Source: a bacterium (lineage in GTDB: Bacteria > Actinomycetota > Acidimicrobiia > Acidimicrobiales > CATQHL01). Taken from it: a stretch of 61,011 nucleotides of DNA. Below are positions 51,167-59,152 of this stretch, one piece after another (within the stretch, counting starts at the first letter, position 1; every line of letters begins with the position of its first letter). Location: positions 1 through 61,011 of the forward strand of contig JAPPDX010000112.1 in assembly GCA_028824415.1 (NCBI GenBank). The letters are read 5' to 3'. Below the pieces are notes generated by a model. The model searched no databases. It was not told the origin of the DNA and saw only the letters and a list, made by a program, of their open reading frames with translations. The translations under genes were made by a program, and so were the position numbers.

Positions 51167-53182
51167 TCATTCGGCCGCCTTGACGGTGACTGTCACGTTT
51201 GCGGTGGCGTTGATGTTCCAGGTGTCTGAGACGGTGTAGCGCGCCCGGGCGGTGCCTGTGAAGTCCGCCTCGGGCCTGAAGGTCACCGATCCGTCGGCGT
51301 TGGCGACGAATTCGCCGCCCTCGGCGCGGACGACGCTCACCGAGGCGGGATCCAAGGTACCTCCCGAGGGTGCGATGTCGTTGGCCAACACCTCGACGCG
51401 CACCGCTGCGCCGGCGGTCGTGGTGGCTTCGTCGTCGACGGCGCACAGCGCCACGTCGGGATAGACGATGATCGGGTGTTCGAGTTCCAGGGCCAAGCTG
51501 TGATGGGTCAACCGCACCACCCCGGTGCCGCGCAGCAGATACCACATCGGGCCGAGACGGCCAGCCGGCGCCTCGGGCACCGTCCAGGCCACCGACACCT
51601 CGCCCTGGGAGTCCGCCGCCGCGGGCGGCAGCGCCACCGGCGATGAGGCGTCCCCCAGGGGTTCGCCGCCGCGGGGAACCGGCCCGCCGATCATCGACAG
51701 GCGCACCGTCGAGTTCGGCCGCAGCCACGCCGTCCCCACCTCCACGACAGCGCCCGGCACGAACCGACCTGCGGCATGGCGGACCGGGTCGTCGCGGACC
51801 TCCGGTGCCGCCAACGACGCCAGCGGCTCGCCCACCACCAACGGGCCCCCACACGACGACTCCGACACCGCCGACGGCTGCGCAAACAGCGGCCACACCA
51901 CGACCACACCGGACATCGGCGGCGACGGCCCCCCATGCACGGCACTCAGATAGTACGCGACCGCGGACAATAGCGAATCGCCGGTGTCCCCCGCCGCGGG
52001 CGCGTCCCCGACAAACGCCCCGGGCGGCACAACCACAGGCAAGGCCTCAGAAGCGAACCGGCCCAGATTCGGAGCATCAGCCGACACGAACAACTCTGCG
52101 CCCCAGCATTCCACCTCGCCGCTGGGGCGCAGACCACACGCCTGCAACGAGCCGGCGTCGATCGTGACGAAAGGGCCCGCCGGAGGATCCACGAGATCGA
52201 GATGCCGTGCCACCACGTCGTAGACGTAGAGTTCGAAGCGCAAACCCAGCAAGCTCGTTCCCACCCCGCCGCCGGCGGGCTCGCTGGTGGATGTGCCGTC
52301 GGGGGAGGGATCCGCTCCTTGCGATCCCTGCGGCGACGCGTCCTGTTCGGCCGGGTGGCGCTGTATCTCGGCCAGCGTCGCCGCGTGCAGTTCCCGCACC
52401 CGCTCGCCGGCGACCTCGGCGTATACCATCAACGGAACGCGGGGCTCCCCGCCGGCGACGTAACCCCAACACGCGACCTCGCCGTCCAAGCGAAGGCCGC
52501 ACGTGTAGCCAGCGCTGGCGCTGATCGCCTTGTAGGGGCCCTCCGGCGGTTCCCACCCCGCCGCCCGCTCGACCAACACGCCGAGGGTCTCCTCACCCAG
52601 CGCCGCGGCCCCCAAGGTCAAGACACCGAAACGCTCCCGCTTCGACAACGCATCGTCCTCGAGGGGACCGAGCGGGTCCGAGTAGGCTTCCTCATAGCGA
52701 TCCTCGGAGAACCCGAAAAAGCCCGAATCGATCGAGTCCTCGCCCCAACATTCCACCGACCCGTCGGGGCGCAGGCCGCACGAATGGCTCACCCCGGCGG
52801 CCACCGCCAGGAACCGGCCCCCCGGCGCGGTGGACTGGCCGAACCAGTCCTCGCCCCAACACTCCACCGCCCCGCCCCGGCGCAGGCCACACACGTGCGC
52901 GTACCCCACACTCACCGCATTGAACACACCACCGGGATGAGCCGCCGACCACGCCAGCGTCTCCTCCTCCCGCAACGCTCGCACCGGTTGAGTCCAGCAC
53001 TCCAACCCGCCGTCGGGGCGCAAACCGCACGCCCGAAAGCCCCCCGAGCTAACCGCCACGAACGCCCCCGCCGGAACCTCCGGCCCACCGCCCGCTGCAT
53101 AGTTCCGGCTCCAGCACGCCACCGACCCATCGACGCGCAAACCGCACGGCGTCCCCCTCCGACACCCTGAACAAGCGATCAA
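51167..53182 (-). CDS. RCC1-repeat beta-propeller protein with C-terminal Ig/cadherin-like domain
   Basis: A 671-residue protein. At least six RCC1-type signatures of the form CGLR(x)DG(x)(x)(E/A)CW occur, at approximately residues 12, 51, 97, 134, 230 and 342, interrupted by unique insertions. A beta-rich middle region is followed by a C-terminal cadherin/VCBS-like domain (VDDEATTTAGAAVRVEVLAND, ANADGSVTFRPEADFTG, YTVSDTW). Such proteins are normally exported, yet no signal peptide precedes the first repeat. The start is a TTG at 53182 without a Shine-Dalgarno, and the frame closes soon upstream. It therefore looks 5'-truncated, possibly a pseudogene. Confidence 0.7.
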   Translation of the reverse strand: MIACSGCRRGTPCGLRVDGSVACWSRNYAAGGGPEVPAGAFVAVSSGGFRACGLRPDGGLECWTQPVRALREEETLAWSAAHPGGVFNAVSVGYAHVCGLRRGGAVECWGEDWFGQSTAPGGRFLAVAAGVSHSCGLRPDGSVECWGEDSIDSGFFGFSEDRYEEAYSDPLGPLEDDALSKRERFGVLTLGAAALGEETLGVLVERAAGWEPPEGPYKAISASAGYTCGLRLDGEVACWGYVAGGEPRVPLMVYAEVAGERVRELHAATLAEIQRHPAEQDASPQGSQGADPSPDGTSTSEPAGGGVGTSLLGLRFELYVYDVVARHLDLVDPPAGPFVTIDAGSLQACGLRPSGEVECWGAELFVSADAPNLGRFASEALPVVVPPGAFVGDAPAAGDTGDSLLSAVAYYLSAVHGGPSPPMSGVVVVWPLFAQPSAVSESSCGGPLVVGEPLASLAAPEVRDDPVRHAAGRFVPGAVVEVGTAWLRPNSTVRLSMIGGPVPRGGEPLGDASSPVALPPAAADSQGEVSVAWTVPEAPAGRLGPMWYLLRGTGVVRLTHHSLALELEHPIIVYPDVALCAVDDEATTTAGAAVRVEVLANDIAPSGGTLDPASVSVVRAEGGEFVANADGSVTFRPEADFTGTARARYTVSDTWNINATANVTVTVKAAE

Positions 53183-53183
53183 A

Positions 53184-53245
53184 TAGCGTCTGACCTGCGT
53201 AAACAGTGATCTAGTCGGATCTTGTTATTACCCAGGGTATCGCTC
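53184..53245 (-). pseudogene. Remnant of the VIT...GQ segment upstream of the RCC1 gene
   Basis: On the minus strand this reads PWVITRSD-stop-ITVYAGQTLFD, matching the VIT..L..L.VS.GQ segment seen at 50.7 and 39.4 kb (about 70% DNA identity with the 50.7-kb copy by eye). It contains an in-frame stop and is out of frame with the RCC1 repeats that follow, which explains the missing N-terminus of that gene. Confidence 0.5.
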
Positions 53246-53344
53246 TCGTCGGGAGTAATGAGGGCGATTTCACCGCCCGCCACGGCCGGCGTGCGAGCGA
53301 GGAATCCAGGGGGCCTCGTGCGGAACCGGTGGCGGTTCCGATGT

Positions 53345-53524
53345 TCAGGCTGCGGGTCGACTTGCCAGCCAGGCCTCGATGTCGCCGCGGCGCCATCCGA
53401 CAGCTCGGGCGCCGAGCTTGACTGGTCTGGGGAACTCGCCTCGCCCGATCATCTCGTAGATGGTCGATCTGGAGATGCCGCAGGCGGCGACAACCGCCGC
53501 GAGTCGGTAGATCTCGGGAGTCAT
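53345..53524 (-). CDS. AlpA/excisionase-like helix-turn-helix protein
   Basis: A 59-residue winged-helix protein of the MerR/AlpA (HTH_17) class: MTPEIYRLAAVVAACGISRS, TIYEMIGRGEFPRPVKLG, AVGWRRGDIEAWLASR. These proteins act as excisionases or transcription factors in phages and integrated elements. ATG 53524 has GGAGG 5 bp upstream. No integrase is present in the window. It marks the start of a region of small unknown genes and defence-type genes, in line with a mobile island. Confidence 0.88.
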   Translation of the reverse strand: MTPEIYRLAAVVAACGISRSTIYEMIGRGEFPRPVKLGARAVGWRRGDIEAWLASRPAA

Positions 53525-53811
53525 TGGTGCCTCCACCAGCGCCGTGGCGCCTGTCGCGCAGCGTGAAGGCCCGGAAACGGCGGGGTGTGCCGAGCGGGAC
53601 ACGTTCCTCGATATGTCACGGCTTCAGCTGTACCGCTGCGGCTGCTGCCCTGTCAAGGAACAAGCTGCCTGCAGCGGCACTCCCAACTCGGCATGCTCAC
53701 GCCCGTCGAATGCGAGATCCGCCGCACCACCATGGCCCAGGGCCAATCGAGTTGATCGCGCGAAATCCGAGATACGCCACCGACTGCGCGACACTCAGGG
53801 CGGGTCACTCG

Positions 53812-54144
53812 CTACGAGACGGGGAATCTTGTGATGGCGTCCATTTTGCGGCGGAACCGTGTTCTTGCAACCCTCGCGAGTCGCTCGGATTCGAACATCT
53901 CCCGCAAGCTGATCCCCATCTCGATTCGGGGATCGCTGCCGCCCTCCAGTGCTTCCAGAGCTGCCTTCCGCAACCGCTCGGAGAGTTCCACCTGCTTCCC
54001 CTCCACGTAGCTATCGACGGCGCTGGCGATCTCTTGGAAGAGTGGGCCGGGCTCAACCTGATCGCGGTGCCCGTGATATCGCTTGAGCATCCAACACAAC
54101 GCAAACTCCTGCCCTACTGATAGCTTGCCTTCTTCATCGCTCAC
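53812..54144 (-). CDS. Hypothetical protein (110 residues)
   Basis: I do not recognise the family. The product is mostly helical, with KLSVGQEFALCWMLKRYHGH, EIASAVDSYVEGKQVELSERL and GISLREMFESERLARVA, and a basic C-terminus. GTG 54144 is chosen because AAAGGAG lies six bases upstream and its GTGA overlaps the stop of the gene at 54141-54485, indicating coupled translation. In the accessory region it could be a regulator or small effector; no function can be assigned. Confidence 0.6.
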   Translation of the reverse strand: MSDEEGKLSVGQEFALCWMLKRYHGHRDQVEPGPLFQEIASAVDSYVEGKQVELSERLRKAALEALEGGSDPRIEMGISLREMFESERLARVARTRFRRKMDAITRFPVS

Positions 54145-54485
54145 CGTCTGCTCCTTTCGCATCGGTCGGTCACGATTGTGTTCAGAGCCGTGCATCCTGG
54201 GGGCTCTTCGGATTCGTCGGTGTCGGCGATGTAGTGGCGTCGTGCGCTTCGAGGGCCGGCCTCGACGGCCCCGTCGTCGGGGCCGATGAGGTGGCGAAGG
54301 GGCTTGGTCGCTGAGGCGAGTGTCTCGCGGTTCGGCTGGGGTTGGGTCCGCTGTTGGTGCTCGCCGTCGGGAAGGGACACCCTCCAGTCCGCGTGCTGCT
54401 CGAAGGTGTACCCGGAGCGGCGCTCGGCGTCGGCGCGCGGGCGTAAGCGACCCGACGAGACATGGAGAGTTGTGGTCATGTCCAT
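54141..54485 (-). CDS. Hypothetical protein (112-114 residues)
   Basis: Unrecognised. From ATG 54485 or 54479 the product reads MTTTLHVSSGRLRPRADAE, then YTFEQHADWRVSLPDGEHQQ and PLRHLIGPDDGAVEAGPR. It is rich in Arg, Asp and Gln with no membrane segment. The main support for it being real is the 4-bp GTGA overlap with the next gene, which has a good Shine-Dalgarno inside this gene's 3' end. A slightly A/T-richer stretch (TATTTCG) upstream may be the promoter. Confidence 0.5.
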   Translation of the reverse strand: MDMTTTLHVSSGRLRPRADAERRSGYTFEQHADWRVSLPDGEHQQRTQPQPNRETLASATKPLRHLIGPDDGAVEAGPRSARRHYIADTDESEEPPGCTALNTIVTDRCERSRR

Positions 54486-54536
54486 ATCGTGCCTGGCACG
54501 CGCGGAACTAACCAGGTGAATATTTCGCCCGAATTG

Positions 54537-55175
54537 CTACCGGCTGGGAGGAAACGGGCCCGCCTTCAACTCCTCCTCGTACTTCCGGACCGCCGACCGC
54601 ACCGTCTCAAATGGCATGCCCGGTGCGGCGGCAGCGATCTCTTCGATTGCGGCCTCGCGGCTGAATCCGTGCGCCCGCAGCATGCGCATGGCGCCGACGA
54701 TCCGAGCGTTCCGTTCCGACTTCGCTGGTCGACCGCGTCCAGATCCAGGCGGCTTACGTCGGCCGATAGCGACGTCGTACGCCCACCACTGAAGGATCTC
54801 CGGGATCGGCTCGTTTCGATCCCGCAGCATCTCCAAGAGTCTCCGCAGGCCCTCCCAAGCCCAGGGCTTCGTGAACGCCCAGTTCGAGTAGGAGGCGAGC
54901 AACGTGGTCCGCTGGGTGTATCGCGGCAGGTCGGCATCCATCGCATCGGCCGGGATTCGATCCCACGAATGTGGCAGCAAATCCCGCAACTCCGGGAATG
55001 TGCCGTCCTCGTTCAGGACTGCGGCTCGTATGAGCTCGCGAAGTTCGTCCATTGGGTGAGCGATCAGAGGAAGTCGCGATCCGCGATCCACGGGATTTGC
55101 GTCGCGTGATGGGGGTTCCGGCTGGTGACTAGGCAGGTTAGCGGGGGTTGGTGGTTGTGGCGATCTCGATGCCAC
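54537..55175 (-). CDS. Hypothetical protein with C-terminal HTH-like region
   Basis: A 212-residue protein of unknown family. A Pro/Ser-rich N-terminus (about 1-40) is followed by a helical central domain (MDELRELIRAAVLNEDGTFP, YTQRTTLLASYSNWAFTKPW, EGLRRLLEMLRDRNEP) and a basic linker GSGRGRPAKSERNAR. The C-terminal GFSREAAIEEIAAAAPGMPF, then ETVRSAVRKYEEEL, looks like a helix-turn-helix. GTG 55175 has GGAG six bases upstream; an internal ATG at 55052 would remove the Pro-rich part. It resembles small plasmid or phage accessory proteins. Confidence 0.6.
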   Translation of the reverse strand: MASRSPQPPTPANLPSHQPEPPSRDANPVDRGSRLPLIAHPMDELRELIRAAVLNEDGTFPELRDLLPHSWDRIPADAMDADLPRYTQRTTLLASYSNWAFTKPWAWEGLRRLLEMLRDRNEPIPEILQWWAYDVAIGRRKPPGSGRGRPAKSERNARIVGAMRMLRAHGFSREAAIEEIAAAAPGMPFETVRSAVRKYEEELKAGPFPPSR

Positions 55176-55297
55176 AGCTAGCTCCGCAGTCGGTGTGCGT
55201 GGATGGAGACGTGGGCGAGGAGTGCGAGAACTACGCGATGGAAGAGCGGCCTACCTCGACGCGCAAACCGCTCTCACCAGGAACTATTGCCTGTCCT

Positions 55298-55338
55298 CGT
55301 ACCCCTGGGTACGACCGATGCGGCGTCAAATGGCCTCT
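55298..55338. repeat. CGTACCCCTGGGTACG palindrome and flank (copy C)
   Basis: The palindrome at 55298-55313 and the following ACCGATGCGG and CAAATGGCCTCTG match 39375-39425 almost exactly (two substitutions plus a 3-base length difference in the C run). A related palindrome lies at 50692-50708. It sits in the 268-bp gap between the unknown gene at 54537 and the OLD-family gene; nothing else is recognisable there. Confidence 0.75.
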
Positions 55339-55443
55339 GCCGTCGTGTCTCAGCAAGGTAGACACGGCAGCGGCATGTCGACGTTGAGCAGCGTTGAGAT
55401 GCTGTTCCCCGGATTCAGCTCTCGCGGCAGGCCTCTCGTCGTG

Positions 55444-57411
55444 CTAGCTGCCCTTGTCCTCCCGCAGCATCACGATCTTGCTGACGATCGCCTTGATGGT
55501 TTCGCACTCCGAGCGGTGTGCAACTGCGTCCTCGACGATTCTCTCGACTACTAGTGCTTTCTTCTCGGCGTCGTCCCTTGTGAGGCCGTAACGCCTGTAA
55601 GCGTCTTCGAAGGCCTCGTTGTAGTGGGTCTCGTCGATTTCGTCACGGATCACCTGGTTCAAGTCCTCCTCGAAGCAGGCTGACTGATCGCCCACGTGGT
55701 CCAGGGGCTCTGTCTCCGACATCTCGAGTATGCGCCGTAGGCGCTGATTTGGCGGCGAGTGGTGCCCTCGCTCGGTCTTGTCGCCGTCCCAGACGACATA
55801 TGTCGGAATGCCAAGACCGCGGAAGACGATGAGTGGCCGATCCAGGTTGTCCTTGCCGCCACATGGAATGATCGCGATTCCGTCCGCGACGAAGTTCTGC
55901 TTCATTGCTCGTGCTGCGCGCTCGATCGCTGCGCGGTCCGAGTCCCCCTCGACGAGCACGACGACATCCGCGAAGAAGCCTTCGTTGACGATCGGAGTCA
56001 TCACAGATTGCAGACGAGGCTTGAGGGTTTCTGCGGTGAACTCATTGCCTGTATCGGTTGCCTCTTCGAGTTCCTTGGCTACGGTGTCCAGGGTCGCGCT
56101 GCGCACGAACGTCGTACCGGGCTGTCCCGAGCCAGGGAAGCTCTTGCGCACGACACGGATGTCGTCGAATCTGTCCAGGCGGACAAAGAGCGGCGAGTGT
56201 GTTGTGTAGAGAACTTGGGTGCTAGCTGCTACGCCTGGGATTTCTCCCTCTGACAATTGCAGGAATACTTCTGCGAGGTGTCGCTGGCGATTCGGATGCT
56301 GGTAGAGCTCCGGCTCGTCGATCGCCAGTACCAGATCTGGCGAAGTAGTCGTAGCTGGAACGGCCACCAACTCGTCGTCCGTTGAGGACTCGGACTGTTC
56401 CGGCTCGTCTGCTCGACGCACGGCTGCGAGATGTTGCAGGAGGGTGAAAACAAGCGCGCGTTGGAGCCCGTGACCAGTCCGAGTGACTGTGGCCATGTAG
56501 CCGTCTTCGTGAACGCGGACATCAGTCTGCGGTTGAGGAATCTGCAGTCCGGGCCACTGGCTCCACCGCAATGCTACGGCAGCATCTGGCACGAAGGTGC
56601 GCAGTGTCTGGCTCAAGTCGTCTGCGAGGCTGTCGAGTTGCGGGCCAGCGTCGTCTTCCATTATCTCTGCAAATCGCTCGGAGGCCTCCCGTTTGAGTTC
56701 CTCGATCTTGGGATGATCTGTCAAGACGCGCCGTACGACGAGATTCACCAACTCGGTTATGGCAGAACCCCTCCCTTCGTTCGCGTCTTCGCTGGCATCG
56801 TGCACCGCGGGAATGCGTATGAGCTGCGTGTGCTTGCGGAGGTATCCTTGTCCGACATTCGTCCACCCGAAGAACTGGCCGTCGTCCCTCTGCGGCACAC
56901 AGGATTCGGGGTGTTCGAGTTCCCACTCCTCCATCCCACGCAGCGCCTCATCCGCCGACTTCGCTCTCGTGAGTCCGGGGAACGACGCATCGTCACAGAG
57001 AGTATTGAAGGCATTTCTTAGCTCGGACTTTTTTGGTTTACGCCGAACTTCTGCGAAGGCTGGGTGTTGCAAACTTGTCCCGTGGTAGGTTGCGCGCGCT
57101 TTCCCAGCTTCGAAGCGAAACAGGCCGACGATCGGCAACTCGTCGGCCCGCATGTACTTGGCGAATTCTTCCTGCTCAGCGGGCTCGAATGAGCCATATG
57201 TGACGGTGATTTCGATCGGCTCGCCGACATTGCGGCAGTAGAAGTCCTCCTCGGTCAGTGGAATCTCAGGCTTGTAGAACAATTCGAGCGCGCTGAGGAA
57301 GGCGGATTTCCCTGAACCGTTCCTGCCAACTAGGGCCGTAAGTGAGTCGAGGGAGAGCGTGGCCTCGCGAATGCAGCGGTAGTTCTTGACATGAATGGAC
57401 TGGACGCGCAC
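55444..57411 (-). CDS. OLD-family ATPase-TOPRIM nuclease
   Basis: A 655-residue protein with an ABC/SMC-type ATPase split by a long insertion and a C-terminal TOPRIM nuclease. Walker A is VGRNGSGKSAF (residues ~27-37), the signature-like motif is TRTGHGLQRALVF, and Walker B is LVLAIDEPELYQHPNRQ, followed by TTHSPLFV. The TOPRIM domain begins VVVLVEGDSDRAAIERAA and continues IIPCGGKDN and VVWDGDKTE. OLD proteins act in phage exclusion and as the GajA-like nuclease of defence systems. The upstream HEPN-RES gene is only 19 bp away on the same strand, suggesting a two-gene unit. Confidence 0.9.
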   Translation of the reverse strand: MRVQSIHVKNYRCIREATLSLDSLTALVGRNGSGKSAFLSALELFYKPEIPLTEEDFYCRNVGEPIEITVTYGSFEPAEQEEFAKYMRADELPIVGLFRFEAGKARATYHGTSLQHPAFAEVRRKPKKSELRNAFNTLCDDASFPGLTRAKSADEALRGMEEWELEHPESCVPQRDDGQFFGWTNVGQGYLRKHTQLIRIPAVHDASEDANEGRGSAITELVNLVVRRVLTDHPKIEELKREASERFAEIMEDDAGPQLDSLADDLSQTLRTFVPDAAVALRWSQWPGLQIPQPQTDVRVHEDGYMATVTRTGHGLQRALVFTLLQHLAAVRRADEPEQSESSTDDELVAVPATTTSPDLVLAIDEPELYQHPNRQRHLAEVFLQLSEGEIPGVAASTQVLYTTHSPLFVRLDRFDDIRVVRKSFPGSGQPGTTFVRSATLDTVAKELEEATDTGNEFTAETLKPRLQSVMTPIVNEGFFADVVVLVEGDSDRAAIERAARAMKQNFVADGIAIIPCGGKDNLDRPLIVFRGLGIPTYVVWDGDKTERGHHSPPNQRLRRILEMSETEPLDHVGDQSACFEEDLNQVIRDEIDETHYNEAFEDAYRRYGLTRDDAEKKALVVERIVEDAVAHRSECETIKAIVSKIVMLREDKGS

Positions 57412-57430
57412 GAACTGAGCCTCCCGGGTC

Positions 57431-58660
57431 TCACGTGGCTGAGGTGTGCCCTGGGTGGCTCACCTCATACGAGCTGGTACCAGCTAGTTGAATCCGCGGC
57501 GTTGGCTCTCGGTCGGGCTGACCGAAGATGACCCAGTTCACACCGGCGTTTCGAACACTGGATGGGTAGCGGATCGCGTCGATGCCGACCCGATCACCTG
57601 CGGGCAGGCTATAGCGGAGGTACTCAGCGAGGACCTGCGTCGCGAGGTAGGAGTTGGCGTCGCCGAGGTCTCGGCGTGCGGGACGCCCGATCCGCTTGAC
57701 GAACTCCCACAGGAAGCTAATGAAGGGACGATCCTGCGAGGCCGGGTAGTCGAACAGACTGGGCATTGCGGGTTGCCCAGCGAAGTCCGCGTACTGAAGT
57801 GGCGTCGTCGTGATCCACGACCCGACGGAGACGCGTCGGCCATGTGAGGCCTTGACTTCTTCGGCAGCGGTATCGCAGTCTTCAGCGGCGTAGAAGCACG
57901 GCACGCCTGCTGCGCTCATCCTTTGGGGCACAGCTTGGCATTCGGATGGCGATCCGAGTTCATCCGCCGTCGTAAGGACCTTGGCTTCATTGGCGCGGGC
58001 GCGAAAGAGTTCTAGGCCCGGATCGTGGCCCTTTAGGAAGCCGGTTGTGATCCGCTCAGCAAGTCCGGCAATAAACCGGAAGACCGACTCAGCAGATTCC
58101 TCGCCCAAATGTGCCTCAGTCGCGGAGAAAAGGAACCGCGGGCCGGTGAGCAATCGGTTCTCGAACGAGTCCCATCCCCAGATGAGACGCTCCTGGGTCA
58201 ATCCGGCTTCGGAGCCGATTGCGAACCAGTCGTGTTCGATCGAGTCAGCGAACTCTTCAATGACAGGGCTGTCTTCCGCGAAGGGACCGTCCGCCTCGTA
58301 GAGCACGTCGTAGGTGTCGAGTTCCGTTATGCCGATCCAACCGCCTCGTTCCTTGTCCGGCCAGATCGCGTGAAGCCACGGATCGCCGTACTCCTGGCTC
58401 ACGCAGCGGTAGACGTACTCGAACAGGACGTCGGATTGGGCGAACGGCGGAGCCGAGCCACCGCAGTAGTCGCAGACAGCCTCAAAGGTGATGTCGAACA
58501 CGGCCCTGCGGATGGCAGGGTCGCTCACGCAGTGGCTGCACACGAGGCGCGCGCCCCGTGCGCCCGCGAAGCCACGCTCGTACACCAATGGAAGTTCTGG
58601 CAGACCGGTCTGCCATCTGTCAGGCTCCGACATCTCGAAATGGGAGGGTACCGAGCACAT
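57431..58660 (-). CDS. HEPN/RES-domain protein (NAD+-degrading toxin type)
   Basis: A 409-residue protein. A Cys-pair zinc-ribbon-like segment (VCSHCVSDPAIRR, AVCDYCGGSAPP) opens a helical HEPN-type N-terminal domain. The C-terminal RES domain (about 220-400) includes LELFRARANEAKVL, CFYAAEDCDTAAEEV and the late AEYLRYSL and GIDAIRYPSSV. RES toxins degrade NAD+ by phosphorolysis; larger HEPN-RES fusions are found in presumed defence islands. ATG 58660 is chosen because GAGGG lies nine bases upstream; a TTG at 58684 is possible. It is probably transcribed together with the OLD nuclease gene. Confidence 0.82.
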   Translation of the reverse strand: MCSVPSHFEMSEPDRWQTGLPELPLVYERGFAGARGARLVCSHCVSDPAIRRAVFDITFEAVCDYCGGSAPPFAQSDVLFEYVYRCVSQEYGDPWLHAIWPDKERGGWIGITELDTYDVLYEADGPFAEDSPVIEEFADSIEHDWFAIGSEAGLTQERLIWGWDSFENRLLTGPRFLFSATEAHLGEESAESVFRFIAGLAERITTGFLKGHDPGLELFRARANEAKVLTTADELGSPSECQAVPQRMSAAGVPCFYAAEDCDTAAEEVKASHGRRVSVGSWITTTPLQYADFAGQPAMPSLFDYPASQDRPFISFLWEFVKRIGRPARRDLGDANSYLATQVLAEYLRYSLPAGDRVGIDAIRYPSSVRNAGVNWVIFGQPDREPTPRIQLAGTSSYEVSHPGHTSAT

Positions 58661-59152
58661 CGACGTAACGCCCTCGAACTGCAAGCCCGGAGTGTCATCT
58701 GTTTGACCCGGTCGCTTCGACCGGACGCCCTTCGCGGCTACAACGAATCCGACCCTTCAGACACCGTCAGCTTGCTTGAGCACTTCCTCGCCGAGCGATC
58801 TTGTCGCTCGCTCGCGCATTCACCCTTCGACACACCGGATAAACAGCCACGCCGACCCGTGATGCGGGTAGGGCACCGGCATGGATCCGCGCATCCTGTG
58901 CATCGCCGACGTGATTGCCGCGGCCGACCTCAGCCTCACGACGCAGTGACGACGAGCGAGGGTCGCCGACTTCCCTGCTCTGATCCGCCAAGGGTGGCGC
59001 AGACAGCCGCGCCGTCGCTATCCGCGGCCTGGCACTGCCTGCCCCGAACCTCTGACCCCAGTCCCCGTGGCAGGATCACCGCGCCCCGCACTCATCTTCA
59101 CTGCCTCGCGCGGTCGGCTTGCTTGATCTCGGGCGGTGATGGTGAAGTCTGG
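58661..59152. other. Gap upstream of the HEPN-RES/OLD pair
   Basis: A 490-bp stretch between the helicase stop and the HEPN-RES start on the same strand. The open frames here are short, lack start signals and resemble nothing known to me. It should contain the promoter for the HEPN-RES gene, but I see no convincing boxes. Confidence 0.4.

Noticed and set aside
58767..58991. Minus-strand frame of 74 codons in the gap before the HEPN-RES gene
   Set aside because: Low-complexity composition, no ribosome binding site and no recognisable domain.
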